Below are positions 13,213 to 26,530 of a stretch of DNA of 64,000 bases, in pieces. The DNA is from Acridotheres tristis (Eukaryota > Chordata > Aves > Passeriformes > Sturnidae): the NCBI GenBank assembly GCA_037013685.1, contig CM072886.1, positions 73,807,859 through 73,871,858 on the forward strand. The letters are read 5' to 3'. The notes under the pieces are model-generated. The model saw only the letters and a program-made list of their open reading frames with translations. It was not told where the DNA came from and ran no database searches. The position numbers were made by a program, and so were the translations under genes. Positions within the stretch are counted from its first letter, which is position 1; every line of letters starts with the position of its first letter.

Positions 13213-13233
13213 TTGTCCCCTTCAAGGGGACAA
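13213..13233. repeat. 21-bp palindrome
   Basis: The sequence is TTGTCCCCTT, a central C, then AAGGGGACAA: ten-base arms that are perfect reverse complements around one base. It could bind a dimeric protein or be chance. No flanking repeats were found. Confidence 0.6.
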
Positions 13234-14080
13234 GCAACCCCTCCTTATTCAGAGAGACAGGAACAGGGAGGCTAATGGATGAGTGTAAGATATTTGTGTG
13301 GTTACAAGGAGTACATTGCATCCCTGCACATGACTTTCTGCACTATCCTCTCCCCTCTGTCCCTGCAAGTTGATGGCAGAAGGGAGTGAGCAGAGAGATT
13401 TTACTGTGAAGTTGTAAATTGCTGCTGAGACAGATCATACCACAAATCACACTGTTCCCTTCACCTGAACAAGAAGGATGTGAGGGAGGAATTGTACTTT
13501 AGAAAGGATGTCCCTGAGTCATTCTGTTTCTCACACTGCTCCTCTGGTGCAAATTGCAGGGTGCTCCTATTTTTGCTGTTATGTCTAAAGGAGGTTTATA
13601 CCCTCCAGCAAAAAGAAGACCCAGGACCAGAAACTGCAAACTTTCCTACAAAACCATACTCTTGGTTACAACTGTTTAATTTCTTTTCCAACTGAGCTGT
13701 ATAGGTGCATTGCTGACAGAAATTTTCAGCAGCGGTTAGCTAACTTCAAATATAAAGTTTCCTTGGTCCCGTAGAGTACATTCTAGTAATCCCAAGGTTC
13801 TCAATTCCTACAAAAAGACACACCAAACAGACTGAACAGAATTTTGATTCCATTATTTAACAAAAGCACCATTATAGTATGCATCTGTAAATAAAATAGT
13901 ATTGTAAGCACATATCACATTTGAATAATGGTTCATTCTATTTCCTTCTTTATAATTTTGGACAACAATAATTTACTTGGTGCTTGAACATTAATGGTGT
14001 TCCTCTGTGATATAAAGTTTCTTTCTCTCAGATGGTAGTTAAACCCCAAAAGTTTCCATTTTACATCTTCTTTCTACCTT

Positions 14081-14104
14081 CATTTTCATTTTCATTTTCA
14101 TTTT
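14081..14104. repeat. (CATTTT)4 simple repeat
   Basis: Four tandem copies of a six-base unit are visible directly in the sequence. Confidence 0.9.
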
Positions 14105-17100
14105 CTCTTTACTAGATTTGAATATATCCTTAAAATATTATCCCTCTACGTTTCCTTTCACTCACAGGGCTATGTACCCTCTCTACCCATAAGTTCCCTA
14201 CTCTTACAAAGCATAATGTTCATAAATTCTTCCCAGAACTGAACTGTACAGTATTTAATCACCACCTGCTTTTCCCCTGTCATTATGATTTTGGGGCCAT
14301 TCCACTGTGTTACTTTCCTTATATTGGAAGTCTGGCTTAAGTAAAATGAATAGTATTGACTATTATTGCTAAACTGGGAGTGAGAATACTGATCAGATGA
14401 CATTAAGCAGTTTGGATTTGTCTGAGCCTCTTGAGGTACCACAAGGGGAAGCCTGATGAAGTCAGCAGTTTTCCACTGAGTATTACAAGAATTCATCTGT
14501 CTCCTTCCATCCAGATTACATCTTTACCTTAACATCTAGAACCTGCTGAATAAGATGTTGAATTAAAGCACTGATTGCTCAAGATTAAACTCTTTGTTAC
14601 AAGGAAATTTCCTGTGTTGTCTGTACTCACTATGGCTAAAAGTTTGGAAAGTAATGATCCCTATCAAAAATAAAATATTGGATGATGCTGCAGGAAGGTT
14701 GATCTTTGAAACCTACTGTAGTATTAATTGATGACCAATTGTATTGCTTTTACATGAGATCTCACTAATCTATAAATTTGCTGTACAATTCCACTTAAAT
14801 CAATGCAGCTATGCTGATATAGGCCAGATGAGAGTTTGGAGTTGCCTTTGCTCAGCTGGTACTTTTGAAATTAATGAGGATGAGAGTAAAATTTCAGAGC
14901 TACCATGCATGGCAGTTAAGTATTACTAAGAGTTAATTAGTCTCATTGTCTATGGAGGCCATGGGGAAAAACTGGTTGCCAAAATATGGAAAACATAATG
15001 GTTGTGAAAGATTGAATGGCTCAAATGCTTTTCTGCAGAGCATTTTTAATGTCTTAAAGTGGTTTATTATTTATGTTTTTGTCTGAAGAGAGGAAGGTTA
15101 AATATAGTTTTACTTCATCTTTTCTATGTATTCTGCTGGGTTTACTGCTATCCTGGAGTACTTGCACACCTGATTTCTAGTTTCTGTGTTTCCAGCCAAA
15201 ATGAAGCAGATAATCTCTCTTTTATTATTTACTTATTAGAAAAGAAGAAATTACCCAGAAAATTGGCACTCCTAGTACATCCTGTACAGCATTTTTCTTT
15301 TGTTCATACCAAAGGATCTTTTTAAGTGTAGGTGAAGAATAATTCTGTGTGTTGAAGCTATGGACATAGACACACTTTGCTTCTAGTTCTTTCTGTTCCT
15401 GAGAATCAACAGAGCTGACACGGCTGACTCCATGTGTGATTTGGGCCAGCAGGAAGGTTGTGACTGCATTAGCATTTTTCTTACTGTTCCTCTATGTCCT
15501 TTTATTCTGTACTGAATTTACATTGATGCATGATAAGGTATTGAGGGTAGTTTGTGTCTGTGAACCAAACGGCTTTACGAGAATATTAAGAAACTTATAC
15601 TAGTACAGATTTCTGTATTTATTTTGGTATTCAGTCTATTCAAATGAATTCCAAGTTTGGAAATAAAGCTTTTTAAAATATGCTATTCATTCTTTTTTAA
15701 AAAAATCTTTTGGTGAAGCACAAATATCGGATGGCCTTTGACAGTAAAAATACCATGGATTATTCAATGATACTGTCAAGGTCTTCTAAATTTTGCTGCT
15801 AAATCACTAGTTGCTCAGGAATTTTTTTGCTCATGATTAGTATCCTGTCTTGCCCATGAGAAAATGATTTTGCTTCACACTGAGGTACAATACTGAACAA
15901 AGAAATTTTTATTGTGTAACCATTTTAGATTCTGTTATGATTTAAAATACTCTCACGTGCACATATTAATTCTTTCTTATAATCGTGACTTTGGGCAGTG
16001 AATTCAAAAGGTTATTAGAGATTGCATAGAATTTTATTTTATTTCTTTACTGCTTTAATATACTGTCCCCTTTGTGTAAGAATGATGTGCTGAAAAGTGT
16101 GCTTAATTTCTTTATTTGTATAAGTAAATATTTAATTTCCTATTGAAAACATTACTTTTCTGATCTCCTTGTTCAGAAAAACCTCTGTCCCTTTATTGAG
16201 ATGACTCATAGGAACTGAATTCAAAATTTCAAGTTATATTTAGGATTGGGAATAGGACTCAAGGCGCCAGACTTTGCTTCTGTTATTTAGACTGTAGCAA
16301 GATTCATGAGTGAGTCAAATTATTGTTTTCTTTTGTTAACACTGAATTTAAAATGCTAGTGTCTTACCTAATAGTCCAAGACTACAGTAAGTCCCAGTTG
16401 TTTCTGCACAAACTGAAATCATGTTGTCACTTCAGGTTTTTTTCCTTCATGCTTCAGTCCCTTTTCTGGATCTGCTGTTTTTTGTTGGTTTTGTTTTTTT
16501 CCCCCCCCGCCCAGACCTTTACTCGTGGTGGGAAACAATTAAAATAATTCAATTTTGTACAATGAACTTCTGATGAATGTTGACCTTTAAACCTTTAAAA
16601 ACAATCAGAACACTGAGTGTGAAAGATTACCATTTAAATTATTAGACCATAATTTTCTTGTATAAAACTACTGAAAGATATTTGAAAAGGGGGTAATGAA
16701 TGGAAAATAATTCCTGTTATGGAGATTTCATAGGTTGGAAAAGCAGTTTAAGGGAAGTGCTGAAATTTCTAGGGCTGGTGAGAGCTATGATTCAACTAAA
16801 CAAAGCAGCATGAAACCTGGAATTGGAAGCTTACTGGAGTGACAAATAAACTGTCTTAATAAGGTCTTTTTCTTATTTAATTTCTTTAATTGTATTTGAA
16901 ATAATAAATAATATAAAGTGTGTCTGTGGATTACATATTTCGTGAGGGATGCCTTGTCAGAACAGGTAAGATTGTAGGCATTGAGATGACTTTGACCCTT
17001 TCATTGGTACAAATATATAGGTAAGGAGAACAGCTTCTTTTTCAGTGAGGGTTGTAACGGGAAATCACCTTAGTCTTGACACGTAAAATTCTTTACTCAA

Positions 17101-19124
17101 GAGTGTGTTTATGTTTCATATTAATGTGTGTAAAAGCCTTCTTATTTGATTAATTAGTAGATTAATTATTACTTTGTTACCATTAGTCCCAGGGCAAGTA
17201 TGAATCCCTGGGTGATAAGCATTCAATAACTTGCAAAAGAAAAAAAAAAAAAACAAAAAACAAAAAACCGTAACCTACATTCTAAAAACTTTACTGTCTG
17301 AATATAAAATATTGCCAATCTTATTATCCATATTTTGCACATTGAGACACTCTTCACTGGAAAGCAACTGGCACTTTTAGAGGAGGAGCCTGAAAATTAT
17401 ATGGCTAACACTGCTAGAGTAGAAATATTGATGCCTTCCTACTGATTGTCTAGTGGAAATATGGGGCACTTATATTTATTTCCTGTTTCTCAGACATTAA
17501 AGCCAGGGTGAAAAATCGTTGTTTTCTGTCTTGTTAAATAAATTTGACATTCAAACTTCCATGGTTACTTCTGAGTGATCTAAATCACACTATACTCTTT
17601 TCTCTGTAAAACTGAGCTTTCTGATGTGAAAGCATAAAGTAAACATATTATCTATTTTCTCTGCTACTTAGCAACTTAATTTATTTCTTTACTACTTTTT
17701 CTACTAAAACACAATTACACAAATTTACCTGAAAAAGGTATGAGTAGACTCAAAGTAAATAAATTTCATTAAGAATTTCAGTATATGTTTATGATTAACT
17801 TTGTTTCAGCGTTCATAGAACACCTTAGGATAACTACGTATGAAGTAGCTTTGCTAGTATAGGTTCCAAATCTTCTTCATTAGTTGCTATCAAAATATCC
17901 ATTTTCCATTCTCCATAGGTGCTTCAGATAACCAATACTAAATATATAATTCTGCGAACAAAATTATTCTTAGTCACAAGCTGCTATTTTCATAGATGAA
18001 TCTGAATGGAAAATGGAGTCAACTGCCTAGTGTCATAATTATTGTCCAAGAACAGGAAAATAGAAGATGAGAACAGTCATAAAAGTTGACACACTTTGGC
18101 TTGACTCATTTGACCATGCAAGCCTGAATACTTGGTGCACTGAAGTCTAGTTTCCATAATACCCTTGAACCAAAAACAAGTAACAAATACGCCTCATTCT
18201 TGTTTCATGCTGATTTTTCTTTCTTTTCTTATCCTGATCTAAATTTAAACTGCCATCTTTAATAAATTTATTTGTATCAATGGAAGTGAAAGGCAAATTA
18301 GATCCTTTAAATGCATTCCTTGAATGGTTTTTCCCCTTTGCTGTAAGAGAGGGAAGAACTTGCATTGTTATATTGTTGTACTTTTCTACTGATTTATCTC
18401 CATGTTGAAAAGTCTTTTCCGTACTAATTTGAAATTCTTTCTCCACATTTTATTTAAATTGCCAGATACACTTGTTAAATAATTCCAGTCTGTTTGGGTT
18501 TTGTTGTTCTTTTCTTTTTCTTTCCATGGTGACTGATTGCCATCTGGGGGCAAACATGAGCCCACCATACTAATTTCGCTTATTCTACCCATTAACTGCT
18601 ATCGTCTCCAGGGTCAGAGACAAATGTATGGATCCACTTTATCTCTCAGCTTACAGAACCTCTCATACAGCGAGCCTTGTATTACGAAATGGCTATAGAA
18701 TCAGCCTCCAATTACTCAGCTCTACCCTGCGTTGAATGCTGGTGTACCTTGAGAAACAGCATGCAGAAGCACATTTGTTTAAGTCCTCAGATGGTTAACA
18801 CTGTACATAACCTCCTCACAAATTACAGCCTCAGCTGCAGCACATCCATTAGTCTGGAAGAATGAAGATTCCCAAGCGGCCCTGGTGCCTTTCCCAATTC
18901 CCTGGCGACCCACCAATCCTCCGAGCGCTTTCTCTGCATGTAGGGAGTGTTCGGAGCTAATCAGGTCAATGATCATCTCACGGCTCAGGGGACATGACAG
19001 GAGCCTATCACAGCACTTACAGGATCTTCCAGACCTGAGCACGCTTGCTGAGAATCTCCTGTTAAGAAACATTGCTTTGGTGCCTCTTCTCTCACTCCCT
19101 ACGAGCCTCTGAGGATTTCAGCCT

Positions 19125-19126
<2 letters not shown>

Positions 19127-19160
<34 letters not shown>
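19127..19160. repeat. (TC)17 microsatellite / polypyrimidine tract
   Basis: Seventeen uninterrupted TC units are followed by CTCTAG. The tract could serve as the polypyrimidine tract of a splice acceptor (AG at 19165-19166), or as a GAGA-type promoter element in the promoter-like segment. Confidence 0.9.
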
Positions 19161-19165
<5 letters not shown>

Positions 19166-19166
19166 G

Positions 19167-19303
19167 ACAGTGAGGAGTTCACTGACAAAAAGGCAGAGCA
19201 GCATGCGGCTACCCGGAGGGTGTTGATTGAAACTTAGATTCTCCCCGATCGCTGTTGATTGGACTGATGCTCCAGCATTACCAGGGAAAAGATTTCAGTT
19301 AAG
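19167..19303 (+). other. Candidate non-coding (5' UTR) exon of an unidentified gene
   Basis: On the left is a textbook acceptor, a long CT tract ending CTCTAG. On the right is the consensus donor AAG followed by GTAAGTG (intron from 19304). The 137-nt interval has stops in all three forward frames, so it is not an internal coding exon. It holds one short upstream ORF at 19203-19226 (ATG to TGA, seven residues). If transcription starts inside or just upstream of the CT tract, this is instead a first exon with an undefined 5' end. The surrounding CpG enrichment favours a promoter-proximal, untranslated exon. The following DNA to at least 38 kb shows no coding exon, which would imply a long first intron. 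Splicing and gene identity are unproven. Confidence 0.5.
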
Positions 19304-19559
19304 GTAAGTGCTGCTTTATTTGGCTGCCTGCATCGTGCCGAATTTCTGCATGGAAAGTTGGGACGGAGTGAAGTGCCAGCCTGCACTGCAGCAAGGCAGC
19401 CCGCGCAGCGCGGCGGGAGCGGGCTGGGGACCGGACCCAGTGTCCCAGCCCCGAACACCTCCCGGCAGGGATTCCAGGGTTAAGCAGCATCTTATGAATG
19501 AATGGCTGCAGTTGTCGCCGATCCTGTGATTCTCTAAACCTTGGGGAAAAAAACCCAAC

Positions 19560-19560
<1 letters not shown>

Positions 19561-19596
<36 letters not shown>

Positions 19597-19604
19597 AAAA
19601 AAAA
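19561..19604. repeat. Poly-A run
   Basis: There are 34 consecutive A, one G, then nine more A. It lies just after the CpG-rich segment in what would be the first intron. The long lysine- or phenylalanine-rich ORFs on both strands here are artefacts of the run. No source retrocopy is recognised upstream. Confidence 0.9.
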
Positions 19605-22600
19605 GAACAACCTCCAAAAAAAACCCAACAAAAAAAGCCCCCAGACCAACAAACAAAGAAGAAGGAAAAAAGAAATATTAGAAGCATGCAGGATTGTGAG
19701 AGGGGAGGAGGAGGAAAGGCAAGTGCACTTTTCCCCCTGGTATATGTATTTGAGGAAGCACAGCAGCTGGAAGGCAGAAGTACATTATGGTAAAACATAA
19801 TCCTGAATAAGGAACATCATTCCTTCACCAGCAGGAGCTCGTAGATGCAGGGCTTCAAAGTCCCATGGCATTTAAATGAGACAGTAAGGGATTCTCGAAA
19901 TGTGAGTCAAGAATATCCGTGCAGCTTTCCAGGCTACCGTCAGACTGAAGACTGTGACTGACATGTGGAAGGAATGTTATGCTCCGAGGCTGGTAGGATT
20001 TGGATAGTTGCTTTCGTAGGATTAGCATTTCTCTTGTGTATGTGGTGGGGGGTAGGGTGAGTAGGGGTGCTGTTTCAATACAAGAGGAGCCAGAAAATTA
20101 AATTGGTTTCTATGAGGTGAAAGTAGTGTTTGACTGAAGAGAGAGAGGATGCGCTTTTTCATGGGCTGATAGAAAGTGAGACATATCAAAAGAAATAGAC
20201 TGAAGATCTTTATCTGTAAGGAAAATAGACAGTAGATGAGGGAGGCTGTCTTGGAAGTTTAAATGACTAATAGGAAAATGTCAGCGATTATTACACAACC
20301 TGGAGTTAGCTAGCCTTGTACCTATGGTCTGTCCACCCTGAAATGTCTGAAGTGAACTGACTCAGTCATGTCCAAGCTTGATAGCTGTGCTATCAGGGGA
20401 TGTAATTAAGGAGCTTGTAAAGAGGCCAAACTTTTTTATGCTGTAAGGGATGAAATTAAGGTCTGCTGTATTGAAAATGTCAGTTCTCTCTGTTGCCCTT
20501 AAAAGTTAATACATTTTTTTTTAAACTCCATCATAGTAGAAAGAAAACATTTCAAATCTTCATAGCTTTGACAGATATATAACTTCTAGGCAGTTTACAA
20601 AAGTGTGAATTAATTGCACTGCCTGTTTTCAGCCAATACTGTTTTATTGTGGCTAAATATCTCTATTGTTGATTATCATTTATTGTTGGAAATACAGTTC
20701 ATAGCACTATATCCTGCTTTAAAAACTCAACTAATCAATATGGACATATACCTCTCAAACCTCTGCCCTGCTCCATTCCTCCTCTCCACTTCACCACCTC
20801 ACCATCTGCCCCCCTTGCTCCCAGAAGAAAAGAAAAAGAAAAAAGAAAAATAACTATTCAGGCAAATGTTGGTTACCTGTTGGTTACTTACTCCATTAGT
20901 CTTTTTAGTGAAAAATGCCAAGCTGTCTTTCTTGCAAAAACATTAACATAGAGGGAAATGACCTGAGGTTTTGTGGGGATTTTGGGGGTGTGTTTGAAGA
21001 ATGCTGACAGTTTTAGCAATCTCTATATTTTCCATCTTGAAAATTATGTTGGAAAGTAATATTTTTATAATGATGTCTCAATATGTCCACTGTTTTCTAG
21101 GAAAGGAAGCTGGTTTTGGAAGTAGTTACATTCACTCATTTTGGTGTAGTATATGGCTGACTTTATTTTTCATGTTATATTTATATGACATTTACTAAAT
21201 GCTTGGATGCTTCTTCCACCCAGAGATGCAGGTCATCTTGATCAGGATAGAAGTATTTCAATGTACATATAAGAATGCTTTGGATAAGTCTTCACTTTTT
21301 TTCTTTTGCAGCTAATCAATGTTTTTTCAGTATAGTTTTCATTCATATATATCAGAGTATTAATTATTAAAAAAAATCAAAATAAAATTACTTAATGCAC
21401 GGCAAGGAAAAAAAATCAAGCATAAAATAGTTGCAGTTGGAGACATCCATGTTAAATACAAATTGCAGGAAGTTCCGTTCCAGTCTTTCACAAGGTCTGG
21501 CTACAAACATTGTTTGACATGATGGCTTTGTTCTCCTTTTGTTTCACAAAAAAGTTACTGTAAGTAAAAAATAAATAAATCACACTTTCACAGCAATGTG
21601 TCTGTGTGCTTTTAAACAAGTCTTACAAATACATCTCTATTATTATTTTACAAGATCACATGTTCTATCTGCTTGTAAGTGAAGAGTGCTTACTTTCCAG
21701 TGTGCCAGCCTCAGAGGTTTTATGACATGACAGCTACCTAATGCAGGGAAATGTTTGCTTTTTCAGGTTTTTGATAAAAACAGATAATAATTTTATAATT
21801 ATTCCCTGATCTTTTCCACTGGTGGATTGTGAGCCTCTTCATGCATAGTTATGATCCTAAAAGTGACCTCAGCAATATGGGAAATAACATTCCTCTAATT
21901 AAAAGAATAAATTGAGGTGTCTGACTTACTGAAGGTTTTCAGACTTGTTAAACACAGGCAAGCAGATTACACAGTAAGGCAGTATAGCCTAGTACCCTCT
22001 CTTGAAGCTGGTTTTTTTTTTACTCTAAGGCTGTATAAAATACTATTAATTATTTAGCAATATACAGAGTTCAACTTTATTTCAGATATTTCAAGTTCTT
22101 TGAATGAGGTTGGTGTTAATTTTTTTTGCCTCAAACTACATCTCCTTATTACTGACAGCAGAGTACAATTACTATCTGGCCCAACTCCATTGAAAATTAG
22201 TGTTTGATACTAATGCTCTAATGTTTTATGAGTTTTTTGGGAGATTCATTAAAATGAGGTTTAGAAATGGGTAAAGGAAAGAGAGCTCTATGAAAACTGA
22301 CATGAAACCAACCATAGACCAGTGGGGAACAGTCCTACTAAAACAGGGATAGTGACAGGTGATAGAGGAAACAACTGTTAATGACTATAGTTCATAATCC
22401 AGATAATGTAAAAGAAAGAGATATCCTAAATTATATATAATTTCAAGAGTATGGGGTGACAGTGAGATGGAACAAGCTTCAGCGATTAATGAGTTTCCAC
22501 AGTTTCCCTTCTTGAAGTTTTATAGGGAAATTACTTTACCTGAAAAAGAGACTTTTTAACCCTGTGTTATTAACATGGGTTGAGGAACTAGTATCAGCTT

Positions 22601-25600
22601 TCCTAGCAAGACTACTGTGTCCCACCAGACTCTTGTTATCTCTCTTTCATTTGTTGTTTTCATAATCTATTTCCTGGACACATATTCTTGCACCTCAGTG
22701 TAGTGCCCTCCTCTTTGTACAGTCTCATTTTCTTCCTAATGATAAAAGTTTATCTTCATTATCTCCATTATCTTCCTCTTAGCATTCCCCTGTTCTTTCA
22801 TTTTCTTCACCTGCTATGATTCTGTTCCTTCCTTTGGTGCTGCAGGGACATCACTTTTCACACTTGGCCCATCTATGCAAATTTTTCATTTTTAATTGAA
22901 ACAAAAACCCCACTGAAGACAGTCCAGTGCTCACAAGAATAGGAAGTATATGCTCCAACAACTCTGTCATCTCTTGATACCCTTTATCTCTAGTTTTTAA
23001 ATTGTTTTTGATTGTACAATCTTTGTGTCAGAGGCTGCATCTCACTGTACAGTAAGCAGCTAGCACAGTAAGACATGGTTCTGCTTCCAGCTTTGGTGTC
23101 TATGTGTGTGTCTAGACTGCAGAAATTGCCTGCTCTTCACTGGTTCATGGAAACAGACTGCAAGGTTTAAGTCATCTGCCTCGGGATGACATTGTTTTTG
23201 CAAAAGCATACATTACAGTTAAAAAGAAGCAGAGATTGCAATGTATATATTATGTTTTTAAATGAGTAAGCTTTGAGCATATTTTCAGAGGTTGCTATTT
23301 ACAAGCCACTGTGAAAGCTGTTGCCTCCTGAATGACTTCGCAGACTCTAATAAGTTGATATAGAGGCTAATCTAGTCTTTGCTACTAAATTTTTCCTGGC
23401 TTCTCTTTTTATTGTGTCTTGTCATAGATAAACATAGCAAGCTAAAGAATGACTTTCAAGCACTATCTTCTTTTGTATTAACAGAATCTTTCACAAAGGC
23501 ACAGTTGTTTTGTAGAGGTGTAACTCATTGAAGACACTAGGTTTGGCATGTGTCACTGAATATTTGTTCAGGTAATAATTTGATAGCAAAGCTTTGACGA
23601 TACAATGCTCTTTTGGGAGGGACAAAACTTCAATCTGTTGATTCTTATTGAACCTTCAAGTCAGGTGGTTTGAGTGGGGAAAAAAAATTCCAGGTAGAAA
23701 AATTCTACATAAAAATGAAATACAAACTTACCTTGCCATATTGATTACTGGAATTTGTATTTAGCAGAGGTCAAAACCACAGTTTTTAGAATGCTAATAT
23801 TTCAATGGATTGTTTAAAGATCCTTTTCTCACCACCAGATGAGAACTAAGAGAGTTCACATCATGAGACTTGGTCAGATTACTTTAGGAGCAGCTGTGAT
23901 TCAGCTTCTGTCAACTGTATCACTTCAGGTTTGAGGGAGGAGCATCTTCTTGTAAAATCAGACTAGCTGATGTACATCAGAGAGTTCTGGGCTGGAAGAC
24001 TGTCTTGCTGTTGCGGATGTCTCAGTTGTCAATATTTTTTAAGGCAATGACTGCTCTGGTTGGGATATGTACAATGTAAGCTTTGTTCACTGTCCTGTGT
24101 TGCAGCAGAGTGGGATTTGGGTGCTGGAGAGTGGGGTCTGTAGGTGCTGAAGTCCATCTCTGTACTGTTGTACTGAATGGCCCAGACCTGGAACCACAGC
24201 TCAGATGCAAACATTTATGGAGATATTCATAAGAAAAGTAGAGGTCTGAGATTAAAATAAAAAAGTGTCTAAGCACCTAACTCACAGTAAAATTTGGTCT
24301 ACTCCATTAGTTTAAAAATTGTATATTTAAGTACCAGAATTACGTGGTCTGTCAACTTTCAGAGTACAATATATTTGGAATAGTCACCAAAAGTGATGAA
24401 AAATACCCAGTTAAATGACTTGGATGAATAGGTTTTGTTTCCACATTTAGGCCAGATTTATTATTCTTTTCATGCATGCATTTACTCACTGACCGCATTA
24501 ATACTTTTTCCAGCACACCAAATACACTTACAAAATACCATAATGACTGAGTTGGTTAGTAAAATGCTTGAAACATTTTTTTTTCCACTAGAGGAAAATA
24601 GGTCTATAAACCCATTCTTTTTTCAGAACACAGACAAGACTTTTGACCTTTCTTGATCAACAATGTACTTTTGCACTGATCCCATAATCCAGCTTTTTGA
24701 ACTGGGTCATTTGACCTAGAGTCTATAAGCATTAGGTAAGTTCCTGGCTGCTGTTATCTGAAGGCTGCCAGCAGGTGTTAAATGTAATTGTAAATGCAGA
24801 CACACATTTGCTAACCATTTGTCTATTAATTTCACAAAAATTTTGGTTTGTTTATGCAGTTCAAGCACTACCCACAAGACTTAGTTTGAACTGGAGACCT
24901 AGATTCTGACTTCCTTTCCCTTTTCCTTAAGTTTGTTCTGCAGTCCCTGTGGACCACTTTTATAGTTAGTTGGTTATACTATAGTGTTTCTGTATATGGA
25001 GTTGAGGTGATAGTTTAAACTGCTCTCTTAAAACCCAGTATGAAAGTCACAAATAAATACATTTATTAAGAACCTCCTTGTCATCCTACCCTCAGGTATA
25101 TTGGCTGCGTGTGTGTGTGTTGCACATTTTCATATATCTGTTTTATGCTAAGTTTAATGCATAATCTAAATGGGAAAAAAAGAAAAGGACTCTATTCCAT
25201 GGTTCATTTTTCTTATTTAAGAAAATGTTGCAAATAAAAACAATATTGTTAAACGGAAAATTTAATTACAGATTTCTAAGAATACTTGTAGCATGACAAA
25301 AAGCTAAAAACTGGTATTTCCTCACTAGATTTTCATTGTCTTGAGCACACTGAGCAGAATTTTACTCAGTACTTCTGGTAGGAATTTGATGACAAAGCCA
25401 TTCTACCAAATCAGATTTAATTCAAATTTATTGCAACAAGTTTTCTATAAAAACTCCTCTAGTTCAGGTAATATTTCATTCATTTAATTGGAGTAATAAT
25501 TATATAACAAAGTGAAAAGCCACTGCCTTTCCATTTAGGAGACTTGTATCTTTGCTTGTTATTTCATTTCTCTCTAAAATATTAATAGTATTCATGGTAT

Positions 25601-25979
25601 TTGGTTGCCACAATTTTAACTATATATCTCTTAAAAAGGGTTTCATTTACTGTCACAAGGAGTACTTTTTATTCCTTTACTACATAAATAGTAATAATTT
25701 TGGACGTAAGTTAACATACCCAGTGTAGAACTATCTCACTGTAACTCCAAACAGAAGTTGCAGAAGTCCAGAATTATAGGAAAAGAAGGAAAAAAGAAGC
25801 CCTATGCTTTCAATAAAGGTCCTGACTGATGAACAGTCCTCTCAGTAGAGCTTTGTTTCATATTTTCATGACGAAAAAGTTTACTGTTTTTTAGTTAGTT
25901 TGTTTTTTTTTTTCTTTTTAAAATCTGACTTCCTATATAGTGAGGTTTTCTATAAACCAGAGCTTTTTGTAATTCATCC
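19605..25979. other. AT-rich non-coding DNA, possibly intronic
   Basis: No coding exon, RNA gene or clear repeat family was found. If the candidate exon at 19167-19303 is real, this is the start of its downstream intron. Confidence 0.5.
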
Positions 25980-26530
25980 CTTCCTCCTCTGAACTGCTAC
26001 TGGAAGGAGAACATGTCAAAAAAATAAAGCGAGAAAATGTGATATACCTGGCTTCTACTTGAATGAGCGCATTTGTCAGAATAAATACAGAACGTGAGAG
26101 GTGTTGAAAAGGTAAGTGCTGATAAGGAAAACGCTCAAAATAATTTGCTAATTAAAATGCATTTTAAAGAGCTCCACTTGCCTCTGATGTTTTTGTGAGC
26201 ATAAAAATTGTTATCCCGTTTGTTGATCCTCATTGCACATAAATCTAAGAAAATTTTCAGACACCATCTCTTTCTTTTGCATTTGTCCTCATGTCTCCTC
26301 ATCTCATTCCTATCCTCCTCTCTTTATTACTATTTGTAAACGTCCTTTGTTAATGCACAGAATGCGTAAGCAACTATTTCAGGTGCATCAACGGGCTTCA
26401 ATCCGACTCTGCATTACCCATCAGATGCAGCACATAGCAATTACCTGTCAGTCCTTTTCACCCTGAGAGCCAAAATTTATCTGTCAAGGACGTATTTGAG
26501 TTCCGACGTATTTGAGTTCCAGCAGCCAAG
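25980..26530. other. CpG-retaining segment; candidate conserved non-coding element
   Basis: About a dozen CpG dinucleotides lie between roughly 26026 and 26508 in otherwise AT-rich DNA, without a GC-rich composition. CpG sites decay quickly when methylated and unselected, so their survival hints at constraint or germline hypomethylation. The segment has homeodomain and POU-like motifs (GCTAATTAAAATGCATTTTA near 26147-26166), a consensus donor-like AAAAG/GTAAGTG at 26107-26118 and a CATCAGATGCAGCACATAG block near 26420. A perfect 16-bp tandem duplication sits at 26489-26520. Function and conservation cannot be judged without an alignment. Confidence 0.35.
26489..26520. repeat. 16-bp perfect tandem duplication
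   Basis: Two adjacent identical copies of GACGTATTTGAGTTCC occupy 26489-26504 and 26505-26520. Identity of both copies suggests a recent slippage or duplication event. Confidence 0.95.

Larger units (their letters stand above)
10683..18869. other. AT-rich non-coding DNA with small simple repeats
   Basis: No gene is recognised. Visible items are a 21-bp palindrome at 13213-13233, a short hairpin with 11-bp arms at 11434-11462 and the (CATTTT)4 tract at 14081-14104. There are also poly-T runs near 12520 and 12951 and a C-run near 16501. The ORFs in this stretch are short, overlap each other on both strands and match nothing I know. Confidence 0.55.
18870..19530 (+). promoter_or_regulatory. CpG-rich, promoter-like segment around a candidate 5' exon
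   Basis: About 26 CpG dinucleotides fall in roughly 650 bases, against very few in the surrounding DNA. The densest cluster is at 19400-19435, with CCGCGCAGCGCGGCGGGAGC. A CCAAT motif lies at 18913-18917 and a reverse CCAAT (ATTGG) at 19258-19262. A (TC)17 tract at 19127-19160 precedes the candidate exon. No TATA box is evident. This combination of CpG clustering, CCAAT boxes, a CT tract and an adjacent consensus splice donor is what vertebrate CpG-island promoters with a non-coding first exon look like. The transcription start is not determined. The + strand is inferred from the splice donor. The gene is not identified. Confidence 0.6.

Noticed and set aside
19299..19800. Overlapping ORFs of 100-160 codons on both strands
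   Set aside because: They run through the poly-A run at 19561-19604 and consist of Lys or Phe runs joined to unrelated frames. They are not a protein gene.
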